Below are positions 35,039 through 45,735 of a stretch of DNA of 64,000 nt, piece after piece (positions within the stretch are counted from its first letter, which is position 1; the number at the start of each line of letters is the position of its first letter). This DNA comes from Anthoceros angustus. Its lineage: Eukaryota > Streptophyta > Anthocerotopsida > Anthocerotales > Anthocerotaceae. Location: positions 1,612,001 to 1,676,000 of the forward strand of contig VJWM01000063.1 of assembly GCA_010909165.1 (NCBI GenBank), written 5' to 3'. The translations under genes were made by a program, and so were the position numbers. Under the pieces are notes generated by a model that was not told the DNA's origin, searched no databases, and saw nothing but the letters and a program-made list of their open reading frames with translations.

Positions 35039-36750
35039 CAAAGCTTCCGCAGCCGGCAGGACGGTTGGGACCTGTGATCAAGCCTGGATGCTGGGTTTCC
35101 CTCTCGTGTACAGTAGACAGCTGGAGAGGAAGGATGTAGCTTTGGTATCTGAGGATGGTTGCTTTGTTGTGTCTTCTGTCCACAGTGGTGTTTTCCGCTC
35201 CTTTGCAAATACTTCATCTTCTTTCCATGGAGCTCCGTGCCCAGGCTCCTTCGGAAGCTTGTTGTCTGTGACACGTCTTCAACGCTGGTGAGTAGATGCA
35301 TTCATTCCTGCCGAGTTGTGCACTTTGCGCATCTCCTACGTTGGAATGCGGAGATCTGACTTTCCAGGCTGTGTTCTTGTCATCAGGGCACGCGAGTCTT
35401 GCGGCATGAGGCCCGTGAACAACAGTGGGTCCCCACTCCCACCAAGTATGTACACTTGCTCCCACCAAACAGAAGCCCAGAAATCGAGAACCTCCAGGCT
35501 CCAGTCTCCAGTCTCTAGGCTCCAGGCTCCAGGCTCCAGGCTCCCTGTCGGTATGCTGCTGGGCTGAATTTGCCATGCTGTAGCGGCTGATTCGGGCCCG
35601 TCCCAGAGCCGTGCTCTTCCAAATGTCAAACCATTTCAAACAGCAGGATCGGATTTAAAACAACTGTTTCCTGGCAGATCCTCCGGCAGCGGCATCGGCA
35701 GCGGCGGGGACCCTATGCTTTCGCCACAATGTGCGTTACTATTTGCCGTTCCGTGCTTGTGGAATCTGTGCCCGCTTTTTATTAACGCTAACCGTTCACA
35801 TCTACCCGTGAATGATGGACTGTAAGGCCTTGGAGGAGTTTTCCTCCTGTACAATATTCAAGTTCTCCCCGTCTATGTACATATCGCTCCCCGAACTCGC
35901 CTGTATGTGTACAGCCTCTTTCAATGTACAGTCCACCCCCTAATTGGGACTGGTTCAGGTGCCTTTAGAGGTCCCATTAAGGAAGTGTCCTGATTGTATT
36001 TTCCCTATTTAAAAATAATAAAATATTATAAATTTTAAAACAAATCAAAAAATACCAAAAAGAAATTTTAAATTTTGATTGATAGGTTTCACTAAAATAA
36101 TTTTTACCAGTTCTTTATATAGTTGTTTGAAAGCTAGCACTCTCTAAGCGCATCAAAAACCTCTACCTATCATAAAGGAAAAGCTTAGCTTAAGAGTCTT
36201 CAATCACACCTAAAAGTCTATTGTGCTCTCAAATAATGGATTCTTTTTCTTTTTTTTAAATTTTTAGTAAAAAAATTAGAAATCCCATTTAGGAGGTGAA
36301 ACTAACATGAATGTATGTTTCAAGGTCCCATTATCATTTAGGAAAAGTCCCATTTATTACATTGTAAACTAAAGGGAGTAGGATGGGAGGTCCCATTTAG
36401 AGAGGAATCCCATTTATAGAATTCCCAATTAGGGGGGGCCGACTGTATGTACATGTGCACATGGTCACCATTGCTTAAGCTCGTCCCACTCCACCCTCCA
36501 ACGGTTCCAAGTTAATATATAATTAAATTTTTTATGTTAGTTTAAATAATATGTTTTGAATACATAGGTGCTAAAAGGATGAATGATTGATGACGTGAGT
36601 TCCTGGGTATTAGAGCATCTTGATGATATATGAGAGTTTTTTGCTCAAACTTATCGTTAAGTGATGATGGAATGAGAGTTCTGGCCTCATTGGACAAGTA
36701 CCCTCCCGTAAACTGTAATTATACTTACTGTATAACAATTTGGCCAAAGC
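35039..36750 (+). repeat. Tandem duplication, copy 2
   Basis: 1706-1712 bp, nearly identical to copy 1 and ending at the caaagc hexamer of 36745-36750. It begins with the last 13 codons and stop of GINT1, which here have no gene in front of them and so form a gene-end fragment. Differences from copy 1 are mainly 1-6 bp indels in homopolymers and short repeats (for example gtccacaata versus gtccaca, and the number of ggcagc units). Confidence 0.92.
35929..36445. mobile_element. Tc1/mariner-like MITE, copy 2
   Basis: 517 bp with terminal inverted repeats CAGTC...CCCCCTAATTGGGA on the left and the reverse complement tcccaattagggggggccga plus ctg on the right. Both ends are flanked by TA, the target duplication of the Tc1/mariner superfamily. 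There is no transposase. Confidence 0.68.
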
Positions 36751-38006
36751 GGGCTTCAAGTTGCACTAATGCACAAATATACCACCTCCATAAAAGGCGG
36801 TAGCCGTGAACTATGCTGCACTGGACAAGGTCCACACGGTCTTGTAATATGTGCGACTCACTACGAATTGTCTTGTGTCTAAGTATATGGAGACAAAGCA
36901 TGATTTGGATATTGGATAAAGTCTTGGCATGTTAGCCTCCTTTCGAGGGACTATTAAGGGATAAGAGGGTATGAGGGAGTATAAGGGCATGTGGACGCCG
37001 GCATGCTGGTGCCGTCACTTTAATATATAGTTTGTGCTTTGCAATAATCATTACACGGGAAAGTTGGTGAACTAATAAATGTGCGAGCTATGAATAGGAG
37101 GTCTTAGGTAGAGTCTCTAACAGTTTAGTTGACATTTTGGAATCGTTTAGTTGGAGTTTCTTCTAGGATGTGAGTATAACGGCGCCCTTTAAACATAAAT
37201 TTTGCCCAAAGCTATAAAATTCAAGGTCACTAGTTCGAGTCATGCTTCTTTCTTTTGGCCAGTATAAAATCCAAGGTCATTAGTTCGCGTCGTGCTTCTT
37301 TGTTTTGGCTAGTATAAAATCCAAAGTCATTAGTTCAAGTCAAGCTCCTTTGTTTTGGCCAACATAGTTTATGTTGTAAGGGTGATGGATAATTGGTTCG
37401 GTTTTAAATCCCCTTATCTAATAATTCGTAGTCTTGGACTCAAAATCATAGAAATTATTTTTGAATTTCAATAATTTTTTAAGCATTCTATATGAAATTA
37501 TTCATACACTAATATTCTTTATAGAGTTTGTGAAAGCTTGACCAATGTTATTAGGCAGTGTTGAATTTCAGTGATGTATGAGTGAAGGGCTGTCTTTGCT
37601 TGACCTTAATTGAGAACGACATCCTACAAGACCATAGGCCAAACGGACACACATTTAAACAACGTGGTTGTTAAGGATCTCCGCTTCGATCGGTATTTAG
37701 ATGGGTGTTGCAGGGAATGATGCCCTTGGTGCTAGTAGCTTGGGCACACCAAAGTACAAGTTGTGAAGTATCAAGTCCCATGTTAGGAAAATTCCATCCA
37801 AGTGTACTGAAAGAGTTTTCTTGTTCTTCGTACAGCCTCTCGATCAAAATTTCGGAAAGCAAGTGTTCTGTGCACTGATCAGAATATGACAAAGCAATGT
37901 GTTGCTCTAAACTGGGCATGCTAGGTGGATGTCGTCAATTACTCATCAGATCACGTACATAGTGATGCACACATCTTTGGGCTCCTGATGAAAGCACAGA
38001 GCAAGA
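36751..38006. other. Intergenic, upstream of the third PPR gene
   Basis: AT-rich DNA with a 50 bp tandem repeat (listed separately) and no recognisable gene. The last few hundred bases are the likely PPR promoter. Confidence 0.45.
37213..37362. repeat. 50 bp tandem repeat, three copies
   Basis: Unit tataaaatccaaggtcatta plus about 30 bases ending in gttttggc(t/c)a. Copies start at about 37213, 37263 and 37313 with roughly 10% divergence. Confidence 0.75.
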
Positions 38007-41000
38007 ATGGTACTTGATTCGCGGGGTGGAGGGCCACAGGACTTCTGTACTCATCAGATTAGGGGATTTGCGGGTCTTGTAGGGAAGGCTTCCGCGCAAC
38101 TGACTGTAAGGAGTCGAGCATTAGCAAACACGGAAGCCGGGAGGTGCAGCAGCCTGCCAAGGAAGGCATCCCAAGCCCATCCAAGAGAAGACTTTCAGCT
38201 TGCTGAAGTAAGATCTTCAAGCGTAACGGCCGATACTGTGAACAGACTATGCGAGCAGGGGCAGCTGACTGAGGCAATCGAGGCCCTTGAAATTCTGGTG
38301 CAGAAGGAGGATCGAATTTCCAAGCCTCTCCTGTATACTCTCCTTAAAGCATGCGCGGTTAGGAAGGATCTGGTTCTGGGTCGTCGTGTTCATGCTCTTT
38401 CCGTGAAGACGGGTTATGACTCGGACACGTTCTTGTCCAATCACATCCTGCGAATGTATGCTTCTCAAGCAAGGTTGCAAGAAGCGATGGATGTGTTCAC
38501 CGTGGTTACTGAACCAGATGCCTTCATGTGGTCGTCCATCATTTCTGCACATGTGAGACAAGGACAAGCTAAGCAGGCCATCAAACTGTATCATGAGATG
38601 CGCAGGTCAAGTGTGAAGCCAGATGGCCATGTGTTTGTTGCAGCCCTGCAGGCGTGTGCTCGGGGAGCAGACTTGGAAACTGGGCAGCAGGTGCATACTG
38701 ATGTGTTGGCCAGTGGGGTTGAGCCTGATTCATTTGTTTGTAGTTGCTTGGTGGACATGTATGCAAAGTGTGGCAGCTTGGAAGAAGCTCAAAGAGTGTT
38801 TGCTGGACTTCGTCACAAAACTGTGGTGACGTGGAATGCGATGATGACCGGATATTCCCAGCAGGGCATGGGTAGGGAGGCCCTTTGTCTCTTCAGTGAA
38901 ATGCAAAAGGAAGGCCTGACTGCACCTGATGCTGTGACTTTTGTGTGCCTCCTGCAGGCATGTGCGAGTGTGGGCATCCCGGCAATGGAGAGGGGCAAGC
39001 AGCTTCATAGACAGATTGAAGAACAGGGACTGCATGTTGATGGAGTCGTAGGTTGCAGCCTGGTCAACATGTATGCAAAGTGTGGCAGCTTGGAAGACGC
39101 TCAAAGAGTGTTTGCTGGACTTCGTCAAAAGGATGTGGTGACGTGGAATGCCATGATAACCGGATGTTCCCAGAAGGGAATGGGCCAGCAGGCTCTTAGT
39201 CTTTACAATGCTATGCAGAAAGAAGGCATGGCTGCGCCCAATCATGTTACATTCGTGGGCCTTTTGCAGGCGTGTGCAAGTCTGGGCACCCAGGCATTGG
39301 AGAACGGAAAGAATCTTCATGCAGAGATTGAAAAACAAGGGCTTCAATCTCGTGTGATTGTAGCCAACAGTCTGATAAATATGTATGCCAAGTGTGGGAG
39401 CCTGGAGGATGCTCACAGCATTTTTAATGGGCTTGGTCAGAAGGATGTGGTGACCTGGAATGCCATGATAGCAGGGTATTCCCAGCAGGGCATGGTTCAG
39501 GAGGCCTTTCATCTTTTCAGCGCTATGCAAGAAGAAGGAAGTGCTGCACCACCTGATTCTGTGACATATGCAAGCCTCCTCCACACATGTGCAAGTCTGG
39601 GTAACTCAGCTTTGGAGAAGGGGAAGCGGCTTCACGTCCAAATTGAAGAAGAAGGGCTTCTAGCTGATGTGTTTGTTGCTAACTGTTTGGTAGACATGTA
39701 TGCAAAGTGTGGCAGCCTAGAGGATGCCCAGAGAGTGTTTGACGGGCTTGGTCAAAAAGATGTGGTGACTTGGAATGCCATTTTAGCAGGATATTCCCAA
39801 CAGAACATGGGTCAGGAAGCGCTTAATCTGTACAGTGCTATGATAGCAGAAGGCGGTCCTGCACCTGATTCTGTGACATTTGTGTGCCTCCTACAGGCAT
39901 GTGCAAGTGTGGGTACACCAGCGTTGGAGATGGGGAAGCAGCTTGATGCACAGATTGGCAAGCAAGGGCTTCAAGCTGATGTGTTGGTGGCAAACGGTTT
40001 GATTAACATGTATGCAAAGTGTGGCAGTCTAGTGGATGCCCAGACCGTGTTTAACAGAGTTGGTAACAAAGATGTGATGTTGTGGAATTCCATGATAGCA
40101 GGATATTTGCAGGCGGGACGGGGCCTTGATGCCCTTCATCTTTACAGTGCTATGCAGCAAGAAGGCATGGCTTGTCCTAATTCTGCAACATTTGTGTGCC
40201 TCCTGCAAGCATGTGCAAGTGTGGGCACCCCGGCTTTGGAGAAGGGGCAGCAGATTCATTCACAGATTGGAGAAAGAGGGCTTCAGGTTGATATGGTTGT
40301 AGGTTCGAGCCTGGTGAACATGTATGCAAAGTGTGGCAGCCTTAGCGATGCTAAAACTGTCTTTGACAAACTTGTCGACAAAGATGTGGTGACATGGAGC
40401 GCTCTAATAGCAGGATACGCTCAGCAGGGCATGGGTCCGGAAGCCCTCCATCTTTACAGTGCTATGAAAGATGAAGGAATCTCTGCACCTGACTCTGTGA
40501 CATTTGTTTGCCTTCTGCAGGCTTGTGCAAGTGTAGGTAATGCTGCTTTGCAGAAGGGGAAGCAGCTTCATGCGCAGATTGGAGAACAAGGGCTTCAGGT
40601 GGATCTATTCGTAGCCAACAGTCTGATAAACATGTACGCAAAGTGTGGCAGTGTAGAGGATGCCCAAAACGTTTTTGATATGCTCGGTCAAAAAGACGTG
40701 ATCACGTGGAATGCCATGATAGCAGGATATGCTCAGCAGGGCATGGGTCAGGAAGCCCTTCATCTCTACGGCGGAATGGAAGAAGAAGGCCTTGCTGCAC
40801 CTGATTCAGTGACGTTTGTGTCCCTCCTTCAGGCATGTGCAAGTGTGGGCACCCTGGCTTTGGAGAAGGGGAGGGAGCTCCATGCACAGATTGGGAAACA
40901 AGGCCTTCAGGCTGATGTGGTAGTAGGCTGCAGCTTGGTAAACATGTACGCAAAGTGTGGCAGCCTACAAGATGCTCAGAGTGTGTTTGACAGTCTCAAT

Positions 41001-42020
41001 GAAAAGAATGTGGCGACCTGGACTGCTCTCATCACAGGCTATATGCAGCAGGGCATGGGTCAGGAAGCCCTTCGTCTTCATAGTGCCATGCAAGATGAAG
41101 GCATTGCTCCAGAGCATTCCGTGACATTTGTGTGCCTCCTGCAAGCATGTGCAGGTGTGGCAGCACTGGATGCAGGGAGACAGCTTCATGCACAGGTCGA
41201 AGAACAAGGGCTCCAAGCCGATTCAACTATAGGCAACAGTTTGATAAACATGTACGCGAAGTCTGGGAGCATGGTTGATGCGCAGCAGGTGTTCGATACG
41301 TTGCGTGACAGGGACATCGTTGCATGGAATGCACTGATTGCAGGATACACCCGTCAAGGAGACAGTGAAGTTGTGTTTGCCTTAGTTCACAGAATGAAAG
41401 AGAGTGGCATCCAACCAGACAGCGTAACATTCCTCAGTGTTCTAACAGTATGCAGTCATGCAGGTCTGGTGGGCAAAGGGCAAGAGTACTTTGAGGCTAT
41501 GAGCAGACAGTATGGCATCAGTCCTGCGGTGGAGCACTACACTTGCATGGTAGATCTCCTGGGTAGAGCAGGCGACCTCGACATGGCACTAGCGGTGGTG
41601 CTGTCGATGCCTGTACAGCCTCACATTGCAGTTTGGCACACTCTCTTAAGTGCGTGTCGAAAGTGGACCAATGTAGACATTGGGCGGCACGCTTTCGATG
41701 AAGCAGTCAAGCTCGACGCAAAAGATGCTGCAGCCTATGTGTTGATGTCGATGATATATTCCGATGCCCAGATGTGGGAGGAGGCACAGGAGATGCAGGT
41801 GAGGAGGCAAGGAATAGGAGCGCGGAAGCAGCCAGGCCAGAGCTGGTGGACAGACGTAGATGGACTGGTTCATAGTTTTGTTGTTGGGGATAAAAAGCAT
41901 CCCCAGATCGGAGAGCATTCCTCGCTGAACCAGCGTGGTCTTGTAACGGAGCAGACTACATATGTGACACACCTGGACCCAACATCATGGGCCTTATCCG
42001 TGCTTGATCAGAGTGTGTGA
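38007..42020 (+). CDS. Giant PLS-class PPR protein, E/E+ type
   Basis: One intronless frame of 1337 residues from the ATG at 38007. The N-terminal 80 residues are rich in Arg, Ser and Ala and low in acid, as in an organelle transit peptide. About ten P-L-S triads (around 30 PPR motifs) follow, with the consensus MYAKCGSLEDAQRVFDGLGQ, then DVVTWNAMIAGYSQQGMGQEA. The C-terminus has an E/E+-like part (GQSWWTDVDGLVHSFVVGD, KKHPQ) and no DYW deaminase. It should bind organelle transcripts and probably specify RNA editing or processing in trans with a deaminase partner. DNA repeats of about 309 bp run through the gene. It is paralogous to 16039-19350, with about two more triads. Confidence 0.93.
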   Translation: MVLDSRGGGPQDFCTHQIRGFAGLVGKASAQLTVRSRALANTEAGRCSSLPRKASQAHPREDFQLAEVRSSSVTADTVNRLCEQGQLTEAIEALEILVQKEDRISKPLLYTLLKACAVRKDLVLGRRVHALSVKTGYDSDTFLSNHILRMYASQARLQEAMDVFTVVTEPDAFMWSSIISAHVRQGQAKQAIKLYHEMRRSSVKPDGHVFVAALQACARGADLETGQQVHTDVLASGVEPDSFVCSCLVDMYAKCGSLEEAQRVFAGLRHKTVVTWNAMMTGYSQQGMGREALCLFSEMQKEGLTAPDAVTFVCLLQACASVGIPAMERGKQLHRQIEEQGLHVDGVVGCSLVNMYAKCGSLEDAQRVFAGLRQKDVVTWNAMITGCSQKGMGQQALSLYNAMQKEGMAAPNHVTFVGLLQACASLGTQALENGKNLHAEIEKQGLQSRVIVANSLINMYAKCGSLEDAHSIFNGLGQKDVVTWNAMIAGYSQQGMVQEAFHLFSAMQEEGSAAPPDSVTYASLLHTCASLGNSALEKGKRLHVQIEEEGLLADVFVANCLVDMYAKCGSLEDAQRVFDGLGQKDVVTWNAILAGYSQQNMGQEALNLYSAMIAEGGPAPDSVTFVCLLQACASVGTPALEMGKQLDAQIGKQGLQADVLVANGLINMYAKCGSLVDAQTVFNRVGNKDVMLWNSMIAGYLQAGRGLDALHLYSAMQQEGMACPNSATFVCLLQACASVGTPALEKGQQIHSQIGERGLQVDMVVGSSLVNMYAKCGSLSDAKTVFDKLVDKDVVTWSALIAGYAQQGMGPEALHLYSAMKDEGISAPDSVTFVCLLQACASVGNAALQKGKQLHAQIGEQGLQVDLFVANSLINMYAKCGSVEDAQNVFDMLGQKDVITWNAMIAGYAQQGMGQEALHLYGGMEEEGLAAPDSVTFVSLLQACASVGTLALEKGRELHAQIGKQGLQADVVVGCSLVNMYAKCGSLQDAQSVFDSLNEKNVATWTALITGYMQQGMGQEALRLHSAMQDEGIAPEHSVTFVCLLQACAGVAALDAGRQLHAQVEEQGLQADSTIGNSLINMYAKSGSMVDAQQVFDTLRDRDIVAWNALIAGYTRQGDSEVVFALVHRMKESGIQPDSVTFLSVLTVCSHAGLVGKGQEYFEAMSRQYGISPAVEHYTCMVDLLGRAGDLDMALAVVLSMPVQPHIAVWHTLLSACRKWTNVDIGRHAFDEAVKLDAKDAAAYVLMSMIYSDAQMWEEAQEMQVRRQGIGARKQPGQSWWTDVDGLVHSFVVGDKKHPQIGEHSSLNQRGLVTEQTTYVTHLDPTSWALSVLDQSV

Positions 42021-42249
42021 CATGCAGTCCTGAAAACATCTGGCCTCACACTTGACGTGGGCATCCGGTGATATAGTTCGAGGGCTGCCGTCTTATGCAG
42101 TGGAAATAGCAGACCATGGGAAGGCGGAAGTTCTCCAGGCTCAGGCCCGGTCCATGGAAAGTATGGCCAAATCACGTTATAACTCTCGTGTTTCAGTATC
42201 CGATAAAACAAACCAAGTTTACCGTACTAGATGCATCGGCCTTAAATAA

Positions 42250-42876
42250 GGCTAGCCGTAAAAATCAGGTGGCCAGGTGCGGGGCCCGCTGACTCCCTCG
42301 TGCAGAGCAGGCATGACCATGTAGTCCATACCCTCTCAATCTACCATATGAATATGTATATACCTCTGTATGCCACCGGCAACCCGGGTCACGCCAGACC
42401 CAACAAGGGCAACGCCAAACCCAACAAGGGACCCAACCCGGGTCACGCCAGACCCAACAAGGGCAACGCCAAACCCAACAAGGGACCCAACCCGGGTGAC
42501 GCCAAACCCAACGAGGGCAACAACCAACAAGGGACCCAACAAGGGCAACCCGTGTGACGCCAAACCCAACAAGGGCAAGGGACCCAACAAGGGCAGTATC
42601 CGACACGCAAAATGCAAATTAGGAGGATCGAGACCGAAACCGCTTCAATGTGGGGGGCTGATCCGACCACCAAACCACGACTTCGAGTAAGACAGGTATA
42701 ATAATATACAAACTAAAAGACAAAAATGCCCCCGAACGACGCACCACGGCGGTGGAATTGTCGGACCGTATAGACGATCTCGTCATGGATGTTAATGGCA
42801 ATGTGCGGGACATGACCATGAAGTACACCAATGTCAGCGGGCCCCGCACCTGGCCACCTGATTTCTACGGCTAAGC
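42250..42876. mobile_element. Mutator-like MITE with 9 bp target duplication
   Basis: 44 bp terminal inverted repeats at 42250-42293 and 42833-42876 agree at about 41 of 44 positions (core aatcaggtggccaggtgcgg). Both ends are flanked by the 9 bp direct repeat cttaaataa (42241-42249 and 42877-42885), the size expected for Mutator-like elements. The 627 bp interior has no intact transposase but holds a 54 bp minisatellite. It sits 230 bp after the PPR stop. Confidence 0.82.
42381..42598. repeat. 54 bp minisatellite in the Mutator-like MITE
   Basis: aacccgggtcacgccagacc-type units start at 42381, 42435 and 42489, then break into shorter cccaacaagggcaacg-like pieces. Any reading is Pro/Lys/Gly-rich, but a coding role is unlikely. 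Confidence 0.8.
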
Positions 42877-42885
42877 CTTAAATAA

Positions 42886-43815
42886 CGCACGTACATATCT
42901 AACCGAGTGGCTACATTGATTGATCGACAGGGAAACTACCGTACCTCGAAGGGTGGTTCAACAGGATAATGCCGAAATAATTATTTTTTGAAAAAAAACA
43001 AGGTTCAACATAAATATTTATATTTTTCAAAATTTCAACATTTACAAAAAATAATTTTATCAAATTTCAATATTTATTAAAATATATAGGTATGTATAAA
43101 ACTAATGGATATGTATAGATCTCCCTAAATAGGCCCTAATTTTCCACACAAACCCTAGTTTCCTTATTTTTCATCATAAACTCATAAATTTTACCTATTC
43201 AACATTTTAAGTATAATAATTTCTGGATTTTCAACTTTTACTAATTTTAATTAATTAACGCCGAATCACCCCTTGGGGTACGGTATTTTCTATCAGGGGA
43301 TTTTGGGCGATCGTGCCCGGCCGAGGTGTGAGGAGGTTTGACACGATGAGGCCGATAGAGTATATATATATGGGGTGAGTGGTTCAATTTTAAAATATAT
43401 AGGTATATATATATATATACTCTATATCATCACGAACATGGTATGTAGATATGTATATATGTACATATTATGAACCCGGCTTTATAATGACCTCGTAGAA
43501 CTTTACATCTTGCTTCATTGACTAGCTTTTAAAAATCAGGTATTCCTTCATATCTTGATTTAGTACGTTAATTACATATACTGTTCCAAGACAATTGATC
43601 TCATTGCCCGTGCGAACCATTAGTGCTATGTATATGTGGTTAATGTAATGTAATGTAATCTCAATACCTATTAAGTAAGCTTATACTAAATTTCTTAATA
43701 TAAGCCTTAAAAAATATATGTTATTTTTAACAGTTTTTTTGTCATAATTAAATTTCACAGAAATCTCAATAAGAAAATGGAATGGCTATCTCTATAAGTA
43801 ATAAGCTTGTTATCG

Positions 43816-43880
<65 letters not shown>

Positions 43881-44177
43881 TTAAAATTTTAAAAATTAAA
43901 ATCATAATATCACTAAGAATATAAAAATAAACTAAAAATCAGACTATTTTATTGAATAATAATATAAAATAATTGACTCAATTGAGTTCTTGCTATAAGT
44001 TTCAGTTTTATATCGAAAGTCATTATAATTTTTTTGATAGTATCGGAATTAATGGTCCTGGAGGGCTATATATGTGGGGTGAGTGGTTCAATTTTAAACA
44101 AATTTGTGCTTCCCTTCTTGTGGCTTACACATCTCTTTGTCTCACTGCATCTTGGGTTCTTAGGCTTTCTAGCTACT
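42886..44177. other. AT-rich intergenic region
   Basis: Low-complexity AT-rich DNA with a 24 bp direct repeat (tggggtgagtggttcaattt plus taaa) at about 43371 and 44071, and an (ATA)n microsatellite. No gene is recognised. The end should be the promoter of the lipid-transfer-like gene. Confidence 0.45.
43817..43880. repeat. (ATA)n microsatellite
   Basis: About 21 consecutive aat/ata trinucleotides. Confidence 0.95.
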
Positions 44178-44510
44178 ATGGCTCTTGTGAAAATGTCTAT
44201 CATGTTGAAGATGATTTTGCTCATGATGATCTTTCTCTTGGGCTTTGGAGGGGCCACAATAATGTTTGGAGGTGCAACTACCACAAACGAGCACGTGGAC
44301 TATGAGTTCTGCGTTGATGCCAATGTGGTGGCTATGTGCGCTGGATCCGATCAAATATTTCCACCTCATCCAACCGCCGGTTGTTGTTCATATTTGCGGC
44401 TTGTTGGGACTCAATGCATGTGCCAAATTATGACAGCTCACAATTGTGACCGCAACCAGATGTATGATTACATCCTAGATTGCAATTTTGATGAATCTCA
44501 ACATTGTTGA
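44178..44510 (+). CDS. Small secreted lipid-transfer-like protein (8-Cys motif)
   Basis: 110 residues from the ATG at 44178, starting with a hydrophobic signal peptide (MALVKMSIMLKMILLMMIF...). The mature part has the eight-cysteine order C-x8-C-x14-CC-x9-CxC-x7-C-x11-C of the plant LTP/2S-albumin superfamily, with CCSYLRLVGTQCMC as the core and a ninth Cys at the end. Pro-rich PPHP before the CC pair recalls DIR1-like type 2 LTPs. Such proteins carry lipids in the apoplast. The frame is open upstream to about 44034, but only this ATG gives a signal peptide. The 3' end of this gene is repeated in a decayed array downstream. The family call rests on the Cys pattern alone. Confidence 0.62.
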   Translation: MALVKMSIMLKMILLMMIFLLGFGGATIMFGGATTTNEHVDYEFCVDANVVAMCAGSDQIFPPHPTAGCCSYLRLVGTQCMCQIMTAHNCDRNQMYDYILDCNFDESQHC

Positions 44511-45735
44511 TGAGTGGACGGAAAAAGCTGACATGGGCACTCCTGCCGTACAACTTTTATGTTGAGGTGCACTGTTTGTACAAATAGTTGGATCTCTTGA
44601 TAGATGTTCAATGTGTAGAAGTGGTACAGTTCTACATAGTGGATTACAAGTTTGATGAATCTCAACATTATTGAGGAGAGGATAGAAAAAAAAGTTGACG
44701 TGGGTATTCATTCCATGAATTTTTTATGTTGAAAACTACTTTTGTCTTAAATAATTATAATCCTTATTTTCTTTGTTGTAATTGAGGATATTTTTATTTA
44801 AAGATTTAATAAGGTCATATCTCTTTGTAATTATAATCTCGTGTCCACCTCTTGTCTGTCATTGTGATGCGCAAAGTGCACATCACAAAATAATATTGTC
44901 GCACATACTCCAAAGCATGCACCAGTCATGAATAACAAGTCACCGATGATACATTGGTCAGAACTAGCACTAAAGCCTAGACCCGCACAAAAAACATTTG
45001 TTCTAGGACCCCAAGCTTGTATAAGGCTATTCACATAACACTAAAAATTCACACAATTATCGTTTCATGCTCCAATGCATGTGCCATTTAGATATGACAG
45101 CTCACAATTGTCACCACAACCAGATGTAAAACTTGCATCATGGAATGCAAGTTTGATGGATCTCAATATTGTTGAGGAGTGGACCGAAAAGAGCAAATAC
45201 GGCCACTCCTACTACCGTAGAACTTTTATGTTCAAGTTTAGGGTTAATAGTTGTAGCTCTTTATGGATGTCCTATGTGTAGAAGTGATACAGTTGTATGT
45301 AGCGGATTACACGTTTGATGAATCTCAACGTTGTTGAACAGCTAGGATGAAGAAAACATTGAGGAGTGGACTGAAAGGAGCAGATATGGGCACTCCCACT
45401 GTCATAGACCTTTTATGTTCAAATTTACTTTTTTGAACAAATAGTTGTAGTTCTTGATGAATGTCCTATGTGTAGAAGTGATAAGTTGTATGTAGCAGAT
45501 TACACGTTTGATGAATCTCAACGTTGTTGACCAACTACGATGAAGAAAACGTTGAGGAGTGAAGTGAAAGGAGCAGATATGGGCACTCCCACCACCATAA
45601 ACCTTTTAATGTTCAAATTTACTTTTTTGAACAAATAGTTGTAGCTCTTGATGGATGTCTTATGTGTAGAAGTGATATAGTTGTATGTAGCGGATTACAC
45701 GTTTGATGAATCTCAATGTTGTTGACCAGCTAGGA
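44476..45735 (+). repeat. Array of decayed copies of the LTP-like gene's 3' end
   Basis: The segment (a/t)tttgatgaatctcaac followed by attgttgaggagtggac-like sequence, first seen at the stop of the LTP-like gene (about 44482), recurs at about 44650, 45151, 45313, 45506 and 45701. The last units have a 193-195 bp period and include the same 3'-flanking words (cactcc, tttatgttcaa, atgtgtagaagtg). The 45061-45150 copy also keeps the coding stretch around atgacagctcacaattgt. All copies lack an open frame. Confidence 0.75.

Noticed and set aside
42300-42557. Collagen-like Pro/Gly/Lys-rich small protein
   Set aside because: It is a translation of the 54 bp minisatellite inside a MITE.
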